Part shown: positions 1-12,453 of the stretch, piece after piece | Layout of the letters: each line of letters begins with the position of its first letter | How positions within the stretch are numbered: the stretch's first letter is position 1 | Source of the DNA: Owenia fusiformis | Lineage: Eukaryota > Annelida > Polychaeta > Sabellida > Oweniidae | Assembly (NCBI GenBank): GCA_903813345.2 | Contig: CAIIXF020000004.1 | Location: forward strand, 2,315,525-2,379,524 | Length of the DNA: 64,000 nucleotides | Direction of reading: 5' to 3' | Position numbers and translations under genes: made by a program | Notes under the pieces: generated by a model | Told to the model about the DNA's origin: nothing | The model's input: the letters and a program-made list of their open reading frames with translations, nothing else | Databases searched by the model: none

Positions 1-540
1 AATCTGAATCTGCAAATCAAATTTCGATCCGACTTCCGGTTCGGAAGTTATGACATTTTGAAAGCTCAGAAATCGCTAAATTTGGTGCCCCATGTTATGT
101 CAATGGGAAAAAAGATTTTTTTGAAGTGTAAAATACGAGATATAGACTAAGTACAGCTTAAAATAATGAAAGCCTATGTAAGAAGGGGACCTCGAAGGCT
201 ACCTAACTTCAAAATTTGGACACCAAAATCCCTAGGTCAAAATCTAGGTCAAATTCATAGTTTTTCCTTATTTTTGCGATTCGGACACTATATTTAAATG
301 ATTTGCTTCAAAATTTTGTATACAGGTAGGAAAGAGTGTGCTAATAGTGTTAGCTTTTTGCCGTCAGAAAGTATTTCGACCCACTTTTGAGATATGGTGT
401 CCGAAAAGTAGGTCAAAATAAAAAGTTCTCAAAATTTAACATATGAGTTAGGAATTAAGAGAAGAATTTTCTCAGGAATCCGAGTCTGCAAACCAAATTT
501 CGATCCGACTTCCGGTTCAAAAGTTATGGCGTTTTGAAAT
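1..540. repeat. Tandem pair of a ~476-bp unit
   Basis: The first ~60 bases recur with few changes starting near 477 (both contain atttcgatccgacttccggt followed by a ttatg..gttttgaaa tract). The unit is therefore a direct repeat of about 476 bp, probably the edge of a longer array that continues to the left of the window. No coding potential was seen. The second copy runs on into the element at 477-890. Confidence 0.6.
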
Positions 541-890
541 TTCGAGAAAAATCGATCTGATCGTATCCTGATAGAAAGTCAAGAGTAGAGAAGAAAATAT
601 TGAAAAATGCATCCATCCTTCCTTTGTGATCCTATCGTATCCTTCTTATCTACCTTTCCTTCGTATCCTCTCCTTCCTATTCTATTCCTTCTTCCTATTC
701 TATTCTATCATTCTTTCCTATTCTATCCTATCGTCCCTTCCTATTCTAGCCTATCCTTCCTTCCTTTTTCATCCATCCATCTTTTTCTGGATGACTCAGC
801 TTATTTTGGATGACTCGGCTTATTTTGGATGACTCGGCTAAAAAAAAGTCTAGATCTGGAGTCTGAAATTGAACTTCGTTCAATTTCCAA
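477..890 (+). repeat. Dispersed repeat family E2, copy 1
   Basis: The stretch from the atttcgatccgacttccggt motif, through atcctgatagaaagtcaaga, a CCTAT/CCTTC-rich low-complexity tract (610-780) and three 19-bp copies of ggatgactcggcttatttt (786-840), recurs in inverted orientation at about 58531-58780. The low-complexity tract is far longer in this copy. It is non-coding. The overlapping Ser/Phe/Leu-rich ORFs here are translations of the pyrimidine tract. Confidence 0.6.
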
Positions 891-997
891 AGTCTAGTTA
901 TACATGTGTTCATCACTATTATGCACAATGGTTTTGTTGTCCAATAAAGATTTTATCTTTAATTTTATCTTTATCTTTAATTTTTATCATAATTTAT

Positions 998-1350
998 TCG
1001 AACATGACTGTATTTACGCTTCCTATAAACTGTAAACAAAGTCAATGCTTCAGCTGGGTTATATTCGAGATCAATAACCCATGTGTAATGTGTGACGTCA
1101 TAACGGTGGGTCGTAGTAATGGCGGACCATGATGAATATTCGAAACAATTTGGTGAGTTTTCATGTTCGAATCGTAATATAGACCTCACAGCAGGGGTAA
1201 TATCGTCGAATACACCCCTTGGGACTAGGCACAAAAGCTTTCGAACCCCTCACTCCCTTCGGTCGTTCGGGGTACAGAAAACGTTTGTGCCTAGCCCTGC
1301 GGGTTGTATTTGACGATATAACCCCTGCTTTTCGGTCTATATTTCTTAAA
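998..1350 (+). mobile_element. Foldback MITE family R1, copy 1
   Basis: A ~350-bp segment starting attcgaacatgactgtattt recurs in the same orientation at 55874-56236. Its right half (about 1181-1333) is a long imperfect hairpin: cagcaggggtaatatcgtcg is mirrored by cgatataacccctgc, and taggcacaaaagctttcgaa by cgtttgtgcctag, around a cccttcggtcgttcgggg centre. A non-autonomous foldback element is the simplest explanation. Confidence 0.65.
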
Positions 1351-2481
1351 TATTGCATTCTAAGATCTGGTCTTGGACCAATGACATTTACTTTTTCATC
1401 AAAATTCTTTATCTGATTATCCTTATTAAGAATATGTTTAATTTTTTGAATTCCCTTCTTAACCCATTCATTAAAAAATAGAACATTTCTACCATATCTT
1501 AAACTGTTATTGTTCCATATAATATCATTACTGAACATCTTTATTCTTCAACCATTGTTTTACAAGTTGTACATAAAAATATGGTATGGTTTCTTGATTT
1601 TTTTTCGTGATTTTTATCATTTTGGTTCGATGTTTACTCCAGTCGTCTCATCATTTCATATACGTACAGTTTGCATAATGTGAAAAATAATTTTCAAATT
1701 ACTTATTGATGAATCATTGAATATCTCAATATCCACTCATTGATATCATCCATGACAAACCATTCGCTGCGCTAACTTGTAGAGATGGACGATATCCACT
1801 CATGGATAAAATTAATATCCCTCAAAAATTATAGGATATCCTACCTGTAAAAAGCATTTTAGGTATCGTTTAAAGTTACACCTTGTTACATTACAAATAA
1901 ATGAAGGATTAGAATCATTAACGCAGGTATATGTCATCGCGCCTAATTAAAATGACGATGACTATTTCGAATACATTTTCACAGGATGGCAATTTCTAAT
2001 TTGGTCAACGACTAGGATCAGCTCGTTTATACAAGAAATTTTAAAATAATCACACAATTACTTTACTTACTCAAAAGCTGAGTATTCAAAGATGAAATTA
2101 ACAAGCACATGCAATAACACTCGTCAATCGAGCTTCAGCACGAGATTCGACGGAAGCCTGTTTTGATCCAATATGAAGTTTTGCCAATACAGAACACCCA
2201 GAATGACCATATTAAAGATTAAAATATTAATGAGTGTTGATGAATGTGGGCAAAATGTTGGGATTATAATTGGAATAGGCCTAGTTATTTCTAATTTAAA
2301 TCTCTAGAAGGCTATAGCTCCGAAACATTGACAATATCGTGATCATAAAAATTAGCCATCATTTATAATTTCCCCGAGGAAAACGGATCTACCCCTTCAT
2401 AATGCAATCCGCAAATTATCAAGGAATTGACTTATACTAAACCAAGTACTGTTGCATTAGGTACTAAATGTATCATTACAG
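1351..2481. other. Non-coding AT-rich spacer
   Basis: Nothing recognisable was found. ATATCC and GATATCC motifs recur around 1720-1850. No ORF with protein-like composition is present. The spacer ends at the polypyrimidine-poor acceptor of the first supported exon of locus A. Confidence 0.4.
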
Positions 2482-2544
2482 AATCGACATTTCCCACTGC
2501 TGCCCCACTTGTTGAAACAACATCCGGAGAATGCCAACTTAAAG
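2482..2544 (+). CDS. Locus A, candidate exon: Ser/Thr-rich linker
   Basis: A 63-nt exon candidate bounded by tcattacag and aaag|gtatgt. It is phase 1 at both ends and reads (E)STFPTAAPLVETTSGECQLK in the open frame. The short Ser/Thr/Pro composition resembles the stalk exon of locus B (30261-30341), which has the same phases. It would link a signal or membrane anchor, not found in this window, to the hevein-like exon at 3589-3750, and the phases are compatible. The splice sites are read by eye and no transcript evidence is available. Confidence 0.4.
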
Positions 2545-2826
2545 GTATGTTAGATCATCCAATCATAGTTTCTCTGAGAAATACGAGGCTTTTTAGGGGT
2601 ATCTCCGATGCATATAAAATCAAGTATTGCTGCAATCAGATCATAGATGATGGATGTTTTTAAATGGCTTGATTTTTGAACATGCACGTTTGTACAATAT
2701 ATTATATATATAGATCAATACACAAGTTATCAATATGAATGTTTACAGACTTTTGGATTTTTGGTCCGTCCGTAACATTATAGTCTGTAGTAAGATATGT
2801 AACATATTCCACTTGTGATTCTGAAT

Positions 2827-3470
2827 GGTAAAGATTAAAAGGTGGATTGGATCGAGTGGATTGGATTCATGTAAAAGGTGGATTGGATCGGGATTCTTCA
2901 AAATATGGATTTTCCTTAAAAAAATTACATTGATCTCCCATCAGACGATTAATGCTCTCCTCACTTCCTCAATGTCAAATAATAGAAATTATATTATTTT
3001 GCTAGTGTAGGCTGGAAAGGTGATCTGATACACACTCTTATTCATTCGAAGGGTAATTTTAGACATTTCACAAATCATAAGGCAGACTTTTGAAGTCGAA
3101 GATCCATATCATCTGCTTTCAACTCAAACAGAACATGGCAGAACTGTCTTGGGAACACCCACACGTCAATTTGAATGACAGCTCTTATCTACAGATCTCT
3201 GTTTTTATTATGTCTTTCTAATGTTGATTTACAAGGGAGAGCAGTTGAATACTTTAGAGTTTAGAGTAGCTATCAACTAATTGAAGATGTATTTGTCATT
3301 GCTTTGTCGATTCCTTAAAGGGACCCATGTAATCACAAAATACTTTAGGCTGGAGGAAATTGCTTAGAGGGAGATCAACTAAAAAATCCATATTTTGAAG
3401 ATTCCCGATCCAATCCACCTTTTACATGAATCCAATCCACTCGATCCTATCCACCTTTTAATCTCTACCT
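2827..3470 (+). mobile_element. MITE family E1, copy 1 (inverted-repeat element)
   Basis: The ends are inverted repeats of each other. The left end contains ggtaaagattaaaaggtgga then ttggatcgagtggattggat; the right end is its complement, closing with ccaccttttaatctctacc. The arms also share the ggatcgggattcttcaaaat block, giving about 115 bp per arm. A second copy lies at 57853-58511 with its interior inverted relative to this one. No transposase is present, so it is non-autonomous. It sits between two candidate exons of locus A, that is, in an intron. Confidence 0.7.
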
Positions 3471-3588
3471 TATGAATTCGTCATTTGAAGAATAATATAA
3501 GAAATAAAGATAAATATAAATTGATGATCCTGCTTAATTGTTATTCAGATGTCTTTTTAAGCTCAAAATCCTTCAATGGTGTCTACAG

Positions 3589-3750
3589 ATGGTAGATGTG
3601 GACCACAATTCAACAACCTTGAATGTCCCATTGATTGCCCTATATTGGACTGGACATTCTTGACACCGTGCTGTAGTACTGTTGGATGGTGTGGCAAGAC
3701 CGATACCCATTGCAATGGCATAGATTACAGAGAAAGGTACCCACCTACAG
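3589..3750 (+). CDS. Locus A, candidate exon: hevein-like (ChtBD1-type) Cys-rich domain
   Basis: A 162-nt exon (54 codons, phase 1 at both ends) between tgtctacag and cctacag|gtatga. The peptide starts GRCGPQFNN. It then shows a CPIDCP pair, the hallmark CCSTVGWCG and a further Cys, giving seven cysteines in about 40 residues. The CCSxxGWCG core with upstream C-x8-C spacing is that of hevein/type-1 chitin-binding modules, which bind chitin or GlcNAc outside the cell. The symmetric phase is typical of a shuffled extracellular domain. Next to the PAN-like and VHL-beta-like exons it suggests a secreted or membrane recognition protein. Assignment to one transcript with the later exons is inference. 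Confidence 0.55.
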
Positions 3751-4497
3751 GTATGATTACAGTGATCTGTGAGTGTATATTTCAATAGATTCAATAGATT
3801 CGTATTGTATGAGTTTATTAAAGCTGGCGATTTCACGATAAACCATTTGAGTTACTATATAATATTTCTCATCAAAAGTAGTGGTTATGTGTGATGTGTC
3901 TGATACATTTATATAAAATGAAGATTTGAGGGGTTCACAAATATTGGGACAATTTGAAAAAAGTAGATTTGATTGATTCAAATATAATTTTACATTTTCA
4001 GAATAACATGGTTAATGGGTATCATAAATTATATATCCATCCGAGCAGAAAGTCCTTTCCTCTGAAATGTCTTCGCACCAAATGCACCCTCCTTCGGACG
4101 CCTATAAAAAGGACTAAATTGTAAACTGAACTTAATCTTATATTGAGATTCTTGGCTATTACATAATACGAGTTTAACCATTCAGCAATTAGAATACGCT
4201 AAACCACAAACAGCCATAATCAGGAAAATTATTAATCCAAGTTCACAAGCACCATGGTTTGATAAGGTTTTGCAATATTTCGATTCATTATGTAAATCTT
4301 TTTAACGCTAAAATATTACAAAAATGGCATTTAACATAAAATAAACTACTTATTTCCACCAAGATTGCAATCCTAAATTATATAATTCCGTAACAGCATT
4401 TCGTGATACATGTAAGGGACCCTTCGAGATCGAGCCACACAAAGTCTAATTCAATGTATCGTTCTTGTTCATGTTATCGTTTGTGAAAAGTAATATA
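3751..4497. other. Non-coding, presumed intron of locus A
   Basis: AT-rich sequence without an ORF of protein-like character. Nothing else was recognised up to the TIR element that begins at 4498. Confidence 0.4.
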
Positions 4498-5678
4498 CAG
4501 TGTGTCTAAAAAAACGCAACGAACAAAAACATTGCAAAATCACGAAAGCAGTGAAAATTACATCAATTCAATTGTTTTACTATCACGCCATGTGTCTCCC
4601 CTTTTCAATGATATGTTATTTATCCATATGTGACCATGGACCATTGAATAATCATTCATTTTGCACAATGGTTCAATATCTGCTCTGGACCAAGTTTTAG
4701 ACATTTCACACTACGACAGAGAATCACCATTGAGGTTGCTGCTCTCTGCCAGAACCCACAAATGATTCAAAAAGATGTGCGTGCAATGAAGAGAGGAGCC
4801 AATATCTGTATACAGAGAAATGATGGGCATGGGATGTAATCTTTCATGAGTAATCTTTCATAAGATGACAGACAATGGAGAGGTTAAGCTAACGATGTTT
4901 TTCACAACGTAACCGTGAACGCAAAGTACAAAAATTAACAAAGGAATGTATCGAGCGCTCATAGTTTTATGCGCGCTTAGTCTACTTCAGATACTCTTCA
5001 GCTTCATAGTTTCGGGTTTAGAACGGGAGATTTTGAAATTTGACGTTGGGTCAACGGGAATCATTTTACTCGTGTCTATTGAACACTTTGCTGTCAATTT
5101 TGATTTCGATGCACAGTTGAATTCTTGCTGAACACGATGATGTATGTCATGCATGATTTAGCGCCAAAAATCTTACGAAACGAGCTCGTTTAAAATATGT
5201 ACTAGAAAACCAGCTATAAAACTGCATCAATGACATACGCTGTACTATAGAATCATTACACGCTATGGTGTAGTCTAAACAAACACTGGATTTGAACGGC
5301 TATTTATTTGAGAAGGCTACATGAATTTGTATATGGTCGAGTGGTACGTACAGGTTCAGTTTCGATTATATATGCAAAGCTTAACCTCTCAAATGACAGT
5401 GGCTTAACTGTTTTAATAATGCCACTTTTTTGCAAGTGTGACATGTTGTTAACTGAACTATCATGGATACTGATGAGTACATAACGTAAAATCTTTTTCC
5501 TAAGTAGAACTAAGTCTGAAATTTATGTTATGTGAATCTTGTGACCAAATGTAAAAATAATTAAGATATCTGCTATATTAAGAAATTATTCAAGAAATGG
5601 AGGGTTGCATTTTTTGGGTCACCCTATACTAAAGAAGTTATTTCATTTTTGGAGGGTTGTGTTTTTTCGGTCACCCTG
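4498..5678. mobile_element. Tc1/mariner-like non-autonomous element
   Basis: The left end (ta)cagtgtgtctaaaaaaacg and the right end (...gttttttcggtcaccctg(ta)) form an imperfect terminal inverted repeat beginning CAG.GTG and flanked by TA on both sides, the target preference of Tc1/mariner elements. A second right-type end (ggagggttgcattttttggg tcaccctata) lies 50 bp inside at about 5600-5629, suggesting end duplication. No transposase ORF remains in the 1.2 kb. Confidence 0.5.
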
Positions 5679-8600
5679 TAGACCGGCGACGTGAGAAACA
5701 TTTCAATTAGGTTTATACTGACAGTAACAAGAAAAATATGCTGCATATTTGTATTGTATTTTGAAAATATAAAGTACATTGATCATATTTTACTCTGCCG
5801 TTAAATGTTCTGCACATCGTACACGCCCTCCAAATAAAATTGATCCCCTGAATTCTTCCATTTACTTTGCGAACTGAATCATCTGGATGATGCATAATGA
5901 TTTTCAGTTCTATGGTGTAATTAGGTTAGTACTCTGGACTTATGTTGACTAGTACTCAGAGAGTTGATTCACCTTGTTATAGCATGGCGGTACAGTATGT
6001 CAAGGCGATTTGCAATTTTGCGGTAACGATCACAAAAGATGGCGGATGGAAAAGACAGCATGTCCCCTGCCTGTAGGCAAGATTCACTGGTAAGATGTCC
6101 TTTTAAACAACTTCCATTCGGTGACGTATATATGGATGGTTATAAAGACGAAGTTAAATCTGCCGTGTGGTCTACAAGAAACAGAATATAAGCTGTAAAC
6201 TTACTGGCTGAGGTATTTTTAGTCCATTCTCTCGTTTCCTCAGTATATGTGCCTCAGACCCACTCAAAATACTGACTGTAAGTAAACTGTGTATAAAGAA
6301 GCCATAAAACGACAAATCCAGAACAGGAATGTGATCTATATTGTTAATAATAAGGTTTCAATCGCAAGTTCGTTAGACGATTACGCATGGATTGCATGAT
6401 TTTTTATGGACGGTAACGTATTGTATTAGCTGTACATTAGATAAAGCGGACGGTTACGTGAATGTACACCTGTCAAGTCAAGTTTGCTAGTTCTGATAGC
6501 CTCTTTCTATGTTATTGTAATAACGGGTAAACGGAATATTGAATTGCCTATATTTGTTTCAGGACTCAAATCAAATCCTGTTGAAAATTATATAGCAACA
6601 TTTCAATTTTGGATCACAAGCGGTATGATTAAATGAATCGGGGTTTCATATTTGAACGAGATACGCGTAACCGTCCATCAATTTTTTGTGTTACCGCAAA
6701 TTAAAAATACATTATTATGGCTTGAGTAGAACATATTAGGTGGTTTTTAATGCCTAATTGACTTTGAATGATCGTATGTAAGTTACACCTATATGCACCA
6801 AGGATGCCCTAACGAGAAAAAGAAACAAATTACTAGATTTTATGTAGTTTTGAATTTCAAACTCGACAGGTTTTCGCTTATTTCATGTCATCCCCGCCGG
6901 GCATCAATTTGCAAAGACTACGTTCAAATTATACATTACCGAATGCCCCACCGAATTCAGCGCTTGCATAAATGCTTCCATTGATAGACAGTAGTAGGAA
7001 ACAATGCACAACCCTTAGCTTTCTGTTTCATCACGGCCACTTTATTGGATAAATCAGAGAACGTACAGTATAGTCCAACCTCGTTTTCAGAGGTGGCGTA
7101 ACCGTCATGAAATTTACTAGAGTAATACTAACTCGATAAAAGGCCTATGCTGGCTTGAACTGTCTGTGGTTCTAGCCAGGATAACTATACCAGTATCTAC
7201 AATATTTTCTTAAAATTAACGTCTACAGTACAGACTTCCGGTTGTACGACGTGTTGAGAATGGGGCGATATTAATTATAATTTGTTTAAAAAAATACAAT
7301 CATACAATAGCTTGAGTATTTAGTTTTCTGTAACTATATTCATATTATATAAAAATCAATTTGCAGCTTTTGCTTCCCTTTCAATACATTACATGTTAAG
7401 CTCTGTCAAAGGACAGCGAGTTGTTTGTATAATGAATCAGGGTAGTTTTTCATGCATTTCGCTCGAATTTTATACAATACACTTTAAAACATTTAATTGA
7501 CTATAAGATTGCACCATATAATCCCAAAAATATTTCTCATTTTCGAAGATTATCTGTGGATTATCTCTGGATTAAAGGTACATTGTAACATACATGAACA
7601 GCCGACAAAATGTTTTTTTAAAACCTTCTCTGATGATCCTATTTTCGAACTATGCCTGCAGATCCATTTAAAGTCGTCTATTGTACCTTGAAAGCCATAT
7701 TTAGACTGAGGATTGAAAGGTGTAGATGTAGATGTAAATGTGTTCACGACAACCTTCAGCACATCTTTATTACGACAGACCGGAAGTGCATTTTCGAGTT
7801 GAGCAAATGGTGATAATGTTGTTTTTGAAGCGGGGAATTCAAAACATTACAAAAAGAAATCATAGTAAGCATTTAAAGATCATTAAGAAGCATTTAAAAT
7901 CGAATCCACGGCAAAATCTGAAATAATTGAAATATTCCACACGGACTTCAGAGAAACACTTCCGGTTTCATAATCCATGATTCTAAAGGACGAGTGTCTT
8001 AAAGACCCTATATTAGCCCCCAAGATATTTAGAAAAAATTGTGCAGGATATCAAAGAAGAGACTTTGTTTGATAACCAGATCCAACAATTTGGTCATTCT
8101 GACATTTATATTTCAAAATATAGGTCATTCTATTAACGTGTATAAAATGACCATTTCAGGGAAAAATCACTTTCCACATCATTATTGTCAATGTTTCTAT
8201 TCATTATCAAAGTAATCATTATTTTTAGTCATTTAAGACTTTTTAATTGATCCTGTTGCTATAATCTTACATAATAGTGACAAAGCATATTGAGCAACAT
8301 TCGAAAACATATAAAATATAACAAATCAAAAATACAAACAAAATGTTGAATAGTGATCTTCTTTATACTTCATTTAGAACAATTGTCTACAAAAAAAGTT
8401 TGCGAAACTATGTCAGAAAAGAATATTGAGTTCTTTTAATTTACATCACAATGAGAAAGAACAAGGGGCAATATTTAAAAACACATGAAGTAATTAACAA
8501 GTCAAAAATGCATATCAATCAATTATATATTGAGATCATTTGCACATGCAGTTTGTAGCAGTAAAATACTGAATTTATTATTTCACATCACAGTGAGGAA

Positions 8601-8734
8601 GCACAAAGAGCAACATTTGAAAACACATGGACTTTACATAACTGTTGATGAGCACATTCATGTGTTTGTTCATTATAATAAGAGATTCTCTGAGCTATCA
8701 TCATCTCCTTTAGATGACAACATTTCATACAATA
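5679..8734. other. Non-coding, presumed intron of locus A
   Basis: No supported gene. Between 5990 and 7100 a motif resembling GGTAACG/CGTTACC recurs in both orientations (near 6012, 6411, 6449, 6664 and 7088), possibly as remnants of an old DNA transposon. The remainder is AT-rich and unremarkable. Confidence 0.35.
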
Positions 8735-8935
8735 TATCTTTTGATTTTAAAATGTCAAACTTGGTGCATTTCTTTTTGCTTTTATACCCATTGTGCCTAC
8801 AACCCTACTCCCAACAAGGCATGTACAACACCATCCAGTGATTGCATCAATACTATTACATACATCTGGATCTGGGTTATACTCCACCCATGTATAATGA
8901 GATTTAGAGGACACAGACCGATTACTGGACTTTTA
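8735..8935 (-). pseudogene. Degenerate SWIM-type zinc-finger fragment from a transposon-like ORF
   Basis: Read on the minus strand, one frame gives WVEYNPDPDVCNSIDAITGW followed by CCTCLVGSRVVGTMG. That order, a Trp-rich lead-in then CxC and an arginine-rich G-xR-xVG loop, recalls the SWIM finger of transposon-associated proteins common in invertebrate genomes. The histidine half of the finger is lost and stop codons surround it, so it is a dead scrap. The assignment rests on motif memory only and is weak. The overlapping plus-strand ORF is its shadow. Confidence 0.3.
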
Positions 8936-10292
8936 CGCAAATTAGGCCATATGTATCTTTTTTAACAATGATGGTCTATTTCCCATCTACTTGAAGATGG
9001 TCATCTGTGCATCGTTTAAATTGGTTGGCTTGATCTCAAGAGAGTCTACTATGATTTAGATGAAATCCTCTTGTCTCCATACAGGGGGTACTGGGAGAGT
9101 TCCCTTTGCTTTGGGCATTTTATTAGCAAATGTCGTTTTTCCGCCTACTGATTGTGACTTACAGTATATTTCTTCTGTACAATAAAGTTGAGCTGGATTT
9201 CTAAATATGAACATTGGTATGATCAGTCAGTGAACTGTGATTATATAAAAAAAATTATTAATACACAAAACATCAAGATTAAATGATTGTACGACAATCA
9301 TCTCATATGAATGTATTGAAAGGAATTGTATGTTATTATGTTGCTTAGAGCCATGGTAAAGATATATGCTTCTCAAGAAGTCATGCTCCAGTGCAAGCAT
9401 ACATATTAGTTCATGAAAATATCATATGAATAAAGAAAATATACTCGAATATATAAAACACAACTGTCACAATCATTCTAGGGATTTTCAAAATGGCCGA
9501 CATCATTTTATTTCATGCTGAAAATTGCAGAAAAGTTCCATTTTTGTACAACGCTTGGTCCTTACCTAGATTTTTACATATCTCAAGAAGTACCTAAGAA
9601 GTACACTATTCCCTCGATACATATAACTTTCTAGGTAAGAACCAAGCGTTATATGAACAAAGCAAGAGTTTATCATGACCTTCCTTTATCTAAAAAGAAG
9701 TAGGTCAACACAATTGCAAACATAACTAATCCCTACTCAATAGCTATTGAAATATGACTATTTATATATACAGAATATTAATCCAATGTGTGTATAGAGT
9801 GACACAATCAAACAATGGGACATCTGCCAAGTTGGGTTTATACATTCTGGAGACATTTTCCGAGACTGACAAAAAATTCACATTTTCACAGGAAGTGATA
9901 CATACCTCCCAAATCAACCAAAATATACTTATATAAGTAATCTTGAATGCTTTTTATTGCTATTTCTTGAAAATATACATATTTATCTACAATTTGATCT
10001 TACATATCAAGGATATTAATGACATTGAATTTTTCAAAAAATGTTAAGTGACCCCAGGGGTGTCTATAGCCATTCGTTCTTTTTTCGATAACTGAAATAT
10101 GATATAGTATGTATACTGTTGATTGTTAAATTACAAAATAGGTAGAGTAAAGAATATGTTAAAGTCATTTGATCTTGTCCCAGAAGCAATATTTTGTTAT
10201 TTTTATCGCCTGGAATTCCTTTAACACTCAGATATTGTTATTTTTCAAACTTCAGATGGCTGGGAATCATTATTACGGTCGCTTTTAAATAG
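8936..10292. other. Non-coding, contains one short hairpin
   Basis: No gene was seen. At 9550-9650 an inverted repeat pairs aacgcttggtccttacctag with ctaggtaagaaccaagcgtt around a ~55-base loop, probably a tiny MITE. The rest is AT-rich. Confidence 0.4.
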
Positions 10293-10294
10293 TA

Positions 10295-11728
10295 CAGGGT
10301 GGGCCAAAAAAACCACCCTCTAGCCAATATTCCTGATAAAATTCATTTTTTAACATGTACACCAAAAATGATACATCATTTTAAAGATAATTTAATTTGC
10401 AACAAAGTGATATATAATAGAACAATTTTCAACAACCCTGGCTCGAGATATAATCATTTATGTGACATGGGGGTAAAAAACACCTTTTCAATTTTCATCG
10501 ATTTTGCAAACAATAGCCTATTTCTACCAAATTTTACTGTTCAATTAAAAATTGCAACATTGTCATGAATCTTTCATAATTGGATATTATGTATTGTTTT
10601 CATTCAGTTTTTGAACCATGCATGCTTAATAAACATGTGTTTGCTTATAAAACAAATTCATTTCTTCTTCAGTATGTCCAAATATGGCTCAATAGACCCA
10701 CCCCCGGACTCACCTTCTGATCGGAATTATTCGCTAAAGACACGAAAACCATTGGTATAATTGATGGATCTCTGTGGAAGTACCATCAAACTCCTAATTA
10801 TTCATTCTTTCAGTTTGTCTACATCCCTGATAGGCTAGTGATCCTCATAGACCAACTGTTCTAAATACCCCAAGTACTATACATGTAATCAACAGGATAG
10901 ACTCTATATATCAGTAAGTAAGAATATGGACATTTGCGATAAAAGGCTACTCAAACCGAGATGACATTTTTCTGAATGGTAGTGGTGTCCACTCAGTGTT
11001 TCCCAAAAAGGAAAGACCGTACAGGCCCTGTTTTTATTGAACCAGGAGCAAAAATATACTCTGAATGTTAATGACATGAGGTGTTAAAAAGGACTCCTCA
11101 AGGATAATTTCATTTTCTGATAGGAAAGTGCTTCATCACACAGGTCCAATGCTACCCTGGAGTTTTTGGAGATTTGGAGGGATGTAGAGGAACTAAAAGA
11201 AAGAATAACTAGCAGTTGAATGGTACTTCAGAATACATCCATCAATAATGCCATCAACCAATGGCTTCCGCGTCTTAAGCGAATAATCTGATCAGAGGGT
11301 GGGCACGGGGGTGGGTCTATTGAGCCATATTTGGACAGATTGAAGAAGAAATGAATTTGTTTTAATAGCATACACATGTTTATTGAGCATGCATGGTTCA
11401 AAAACTGAATGAAAACAATATATGATATCCAATCATGAAAGACTCATGACAATGTTGCAATTTTTAACTGGACAGTAAAATTTGGTAGAAATAGGCTATT
11501 GTTCGCAAAATCGATGAAAATTGAAAAGGTGTTTTTTGACCCCCATGTCACATAATTGGTTATATCGATATTTCTATATGGGGTGGCTGAAAATGGTGCT
11601 ATTATATATCATTTTGTTGCAAATTAAATTATCTTTAAAATGATATATCATTGTTGGTGTTCATGATAAAAAATAAATATTTATCAGAAATAATGACTAT
11701 GGGGGGTGGGCTTTTTTGGCCCACCCTG
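10295..11728. mobile_element. Tc1/mariner-like TIR element, 1434 bp, TA-flanked
   Basis: The ends cagggtgggccaaaaaaacc and ggcttttttggcccaccctg are inverted repeats, each flanked by TA. Arm similarity continues for about 270 bp inward (for example aaattaaattatctttaaaa on the right pairs with ttttaaagataatttaattt on the left). A second, inner inverted pair (tatggctcaatagacccacc at 10684 and ggtgggtctattgagccata near 11310) shows a nested palindromic build. The 600-bp core has no intact ORF. Confidence 0.65.
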
Positions 11729-12210
11729 TATTAATGCTGTTTTAAATTGGTTTCACGTATGCGAATAATTTTCCAAATTGTGTAAATGGTACCCCTTCCT
11801 TAATTCATAGAATTTTCTCTTTGATGAATTTTCTATAGTAATCCAATGGTAAAGTTTCAAGCAGATTTTGAGATAACAGGAAAGTTAATCATTAATACAC
11901 ACCTTATTGGGTTGTTTTGGCTTATATTACACAATTTGAGGGCTTGAGCGTCAACACGTCGACATCATGTGTAGAAGTGTGGTTCTTGTGTTTATTCATT
12001 TATCGATTCTATGATATGTATCAGTTACTGTATATTGGAAACTCCGATTCGATGATCGAATTATGATGTTTCATCCCTGGTTACCAACGATGCATTTCTT
12101 TGAGGAGTAAGAGAGAGAGGGAGACAAAGAACGGATTAACAGTATGGTTAAATCCACGCATCTCTTCAGGCAAATGTTCTATTTGATCAGTGTGTGCTTT
12201 GGAAATGCAG

Positions 12211-12453
12211 TTATAATTAAACAAAATAAATACACCAAACTTGCTAATACAGAGGGGAATGGTAATATCACAAAGACTATTAGTGTTAGCACTGCGAGTT
12301 CGTGTGCTCGACAGTGTATGTTGAACGACAGCCTTTGCGAATCATATAATCTTCGAAGAGTGGAAGGCAGTAATGTTAAAATTTGCGAGTTAATCGAAAC
12401 GGATATCGGCCAGCCTGTTTCTAATTCTCACAGCGATCATTATCGTCAACATG
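12211..12453 (+). CDS. Locus A, candidate exon: PAN/apple-like domain (optional start at 12144)
   Basis: The open frame runs from an ATG at 12144 to a donor, caacatg|gtgaga, at 12453. Residues about 45-85 contain SCARQCMLNDSLCESYNLRR and then a CELIE, the C-x3-C...C-x-S-[FY]-N...C pattern of PAN/apple domains, which are extracellular protein- or carbohydrate-binding modules. Two starts are possible. An ATG giving a hydrophobic leader (MFYLISVCFGNA) would act as a signal peptide. Alternatively, an acceptor aaatgcag|tt at 12210/12211 makes a phase 1-1 exon of 81 codons. The second fits the phases of every neighbouring candidate exon. Which is used cannot be decided from sequence. Confidence 0.5.

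Noticed and set aside
607-832. Two overlapping Ser/Phe/Leu/Pro-rich plus-strand ORFs
   Set aside because: They translate a CCTAT/CCTTC low-complexity tract in two frames at once.
8530-8965. Plus-strand ORFs here as exons
   Set aside because: The minus strand of the same DNA gives the better (though weak) SWIM-finger-like reading.
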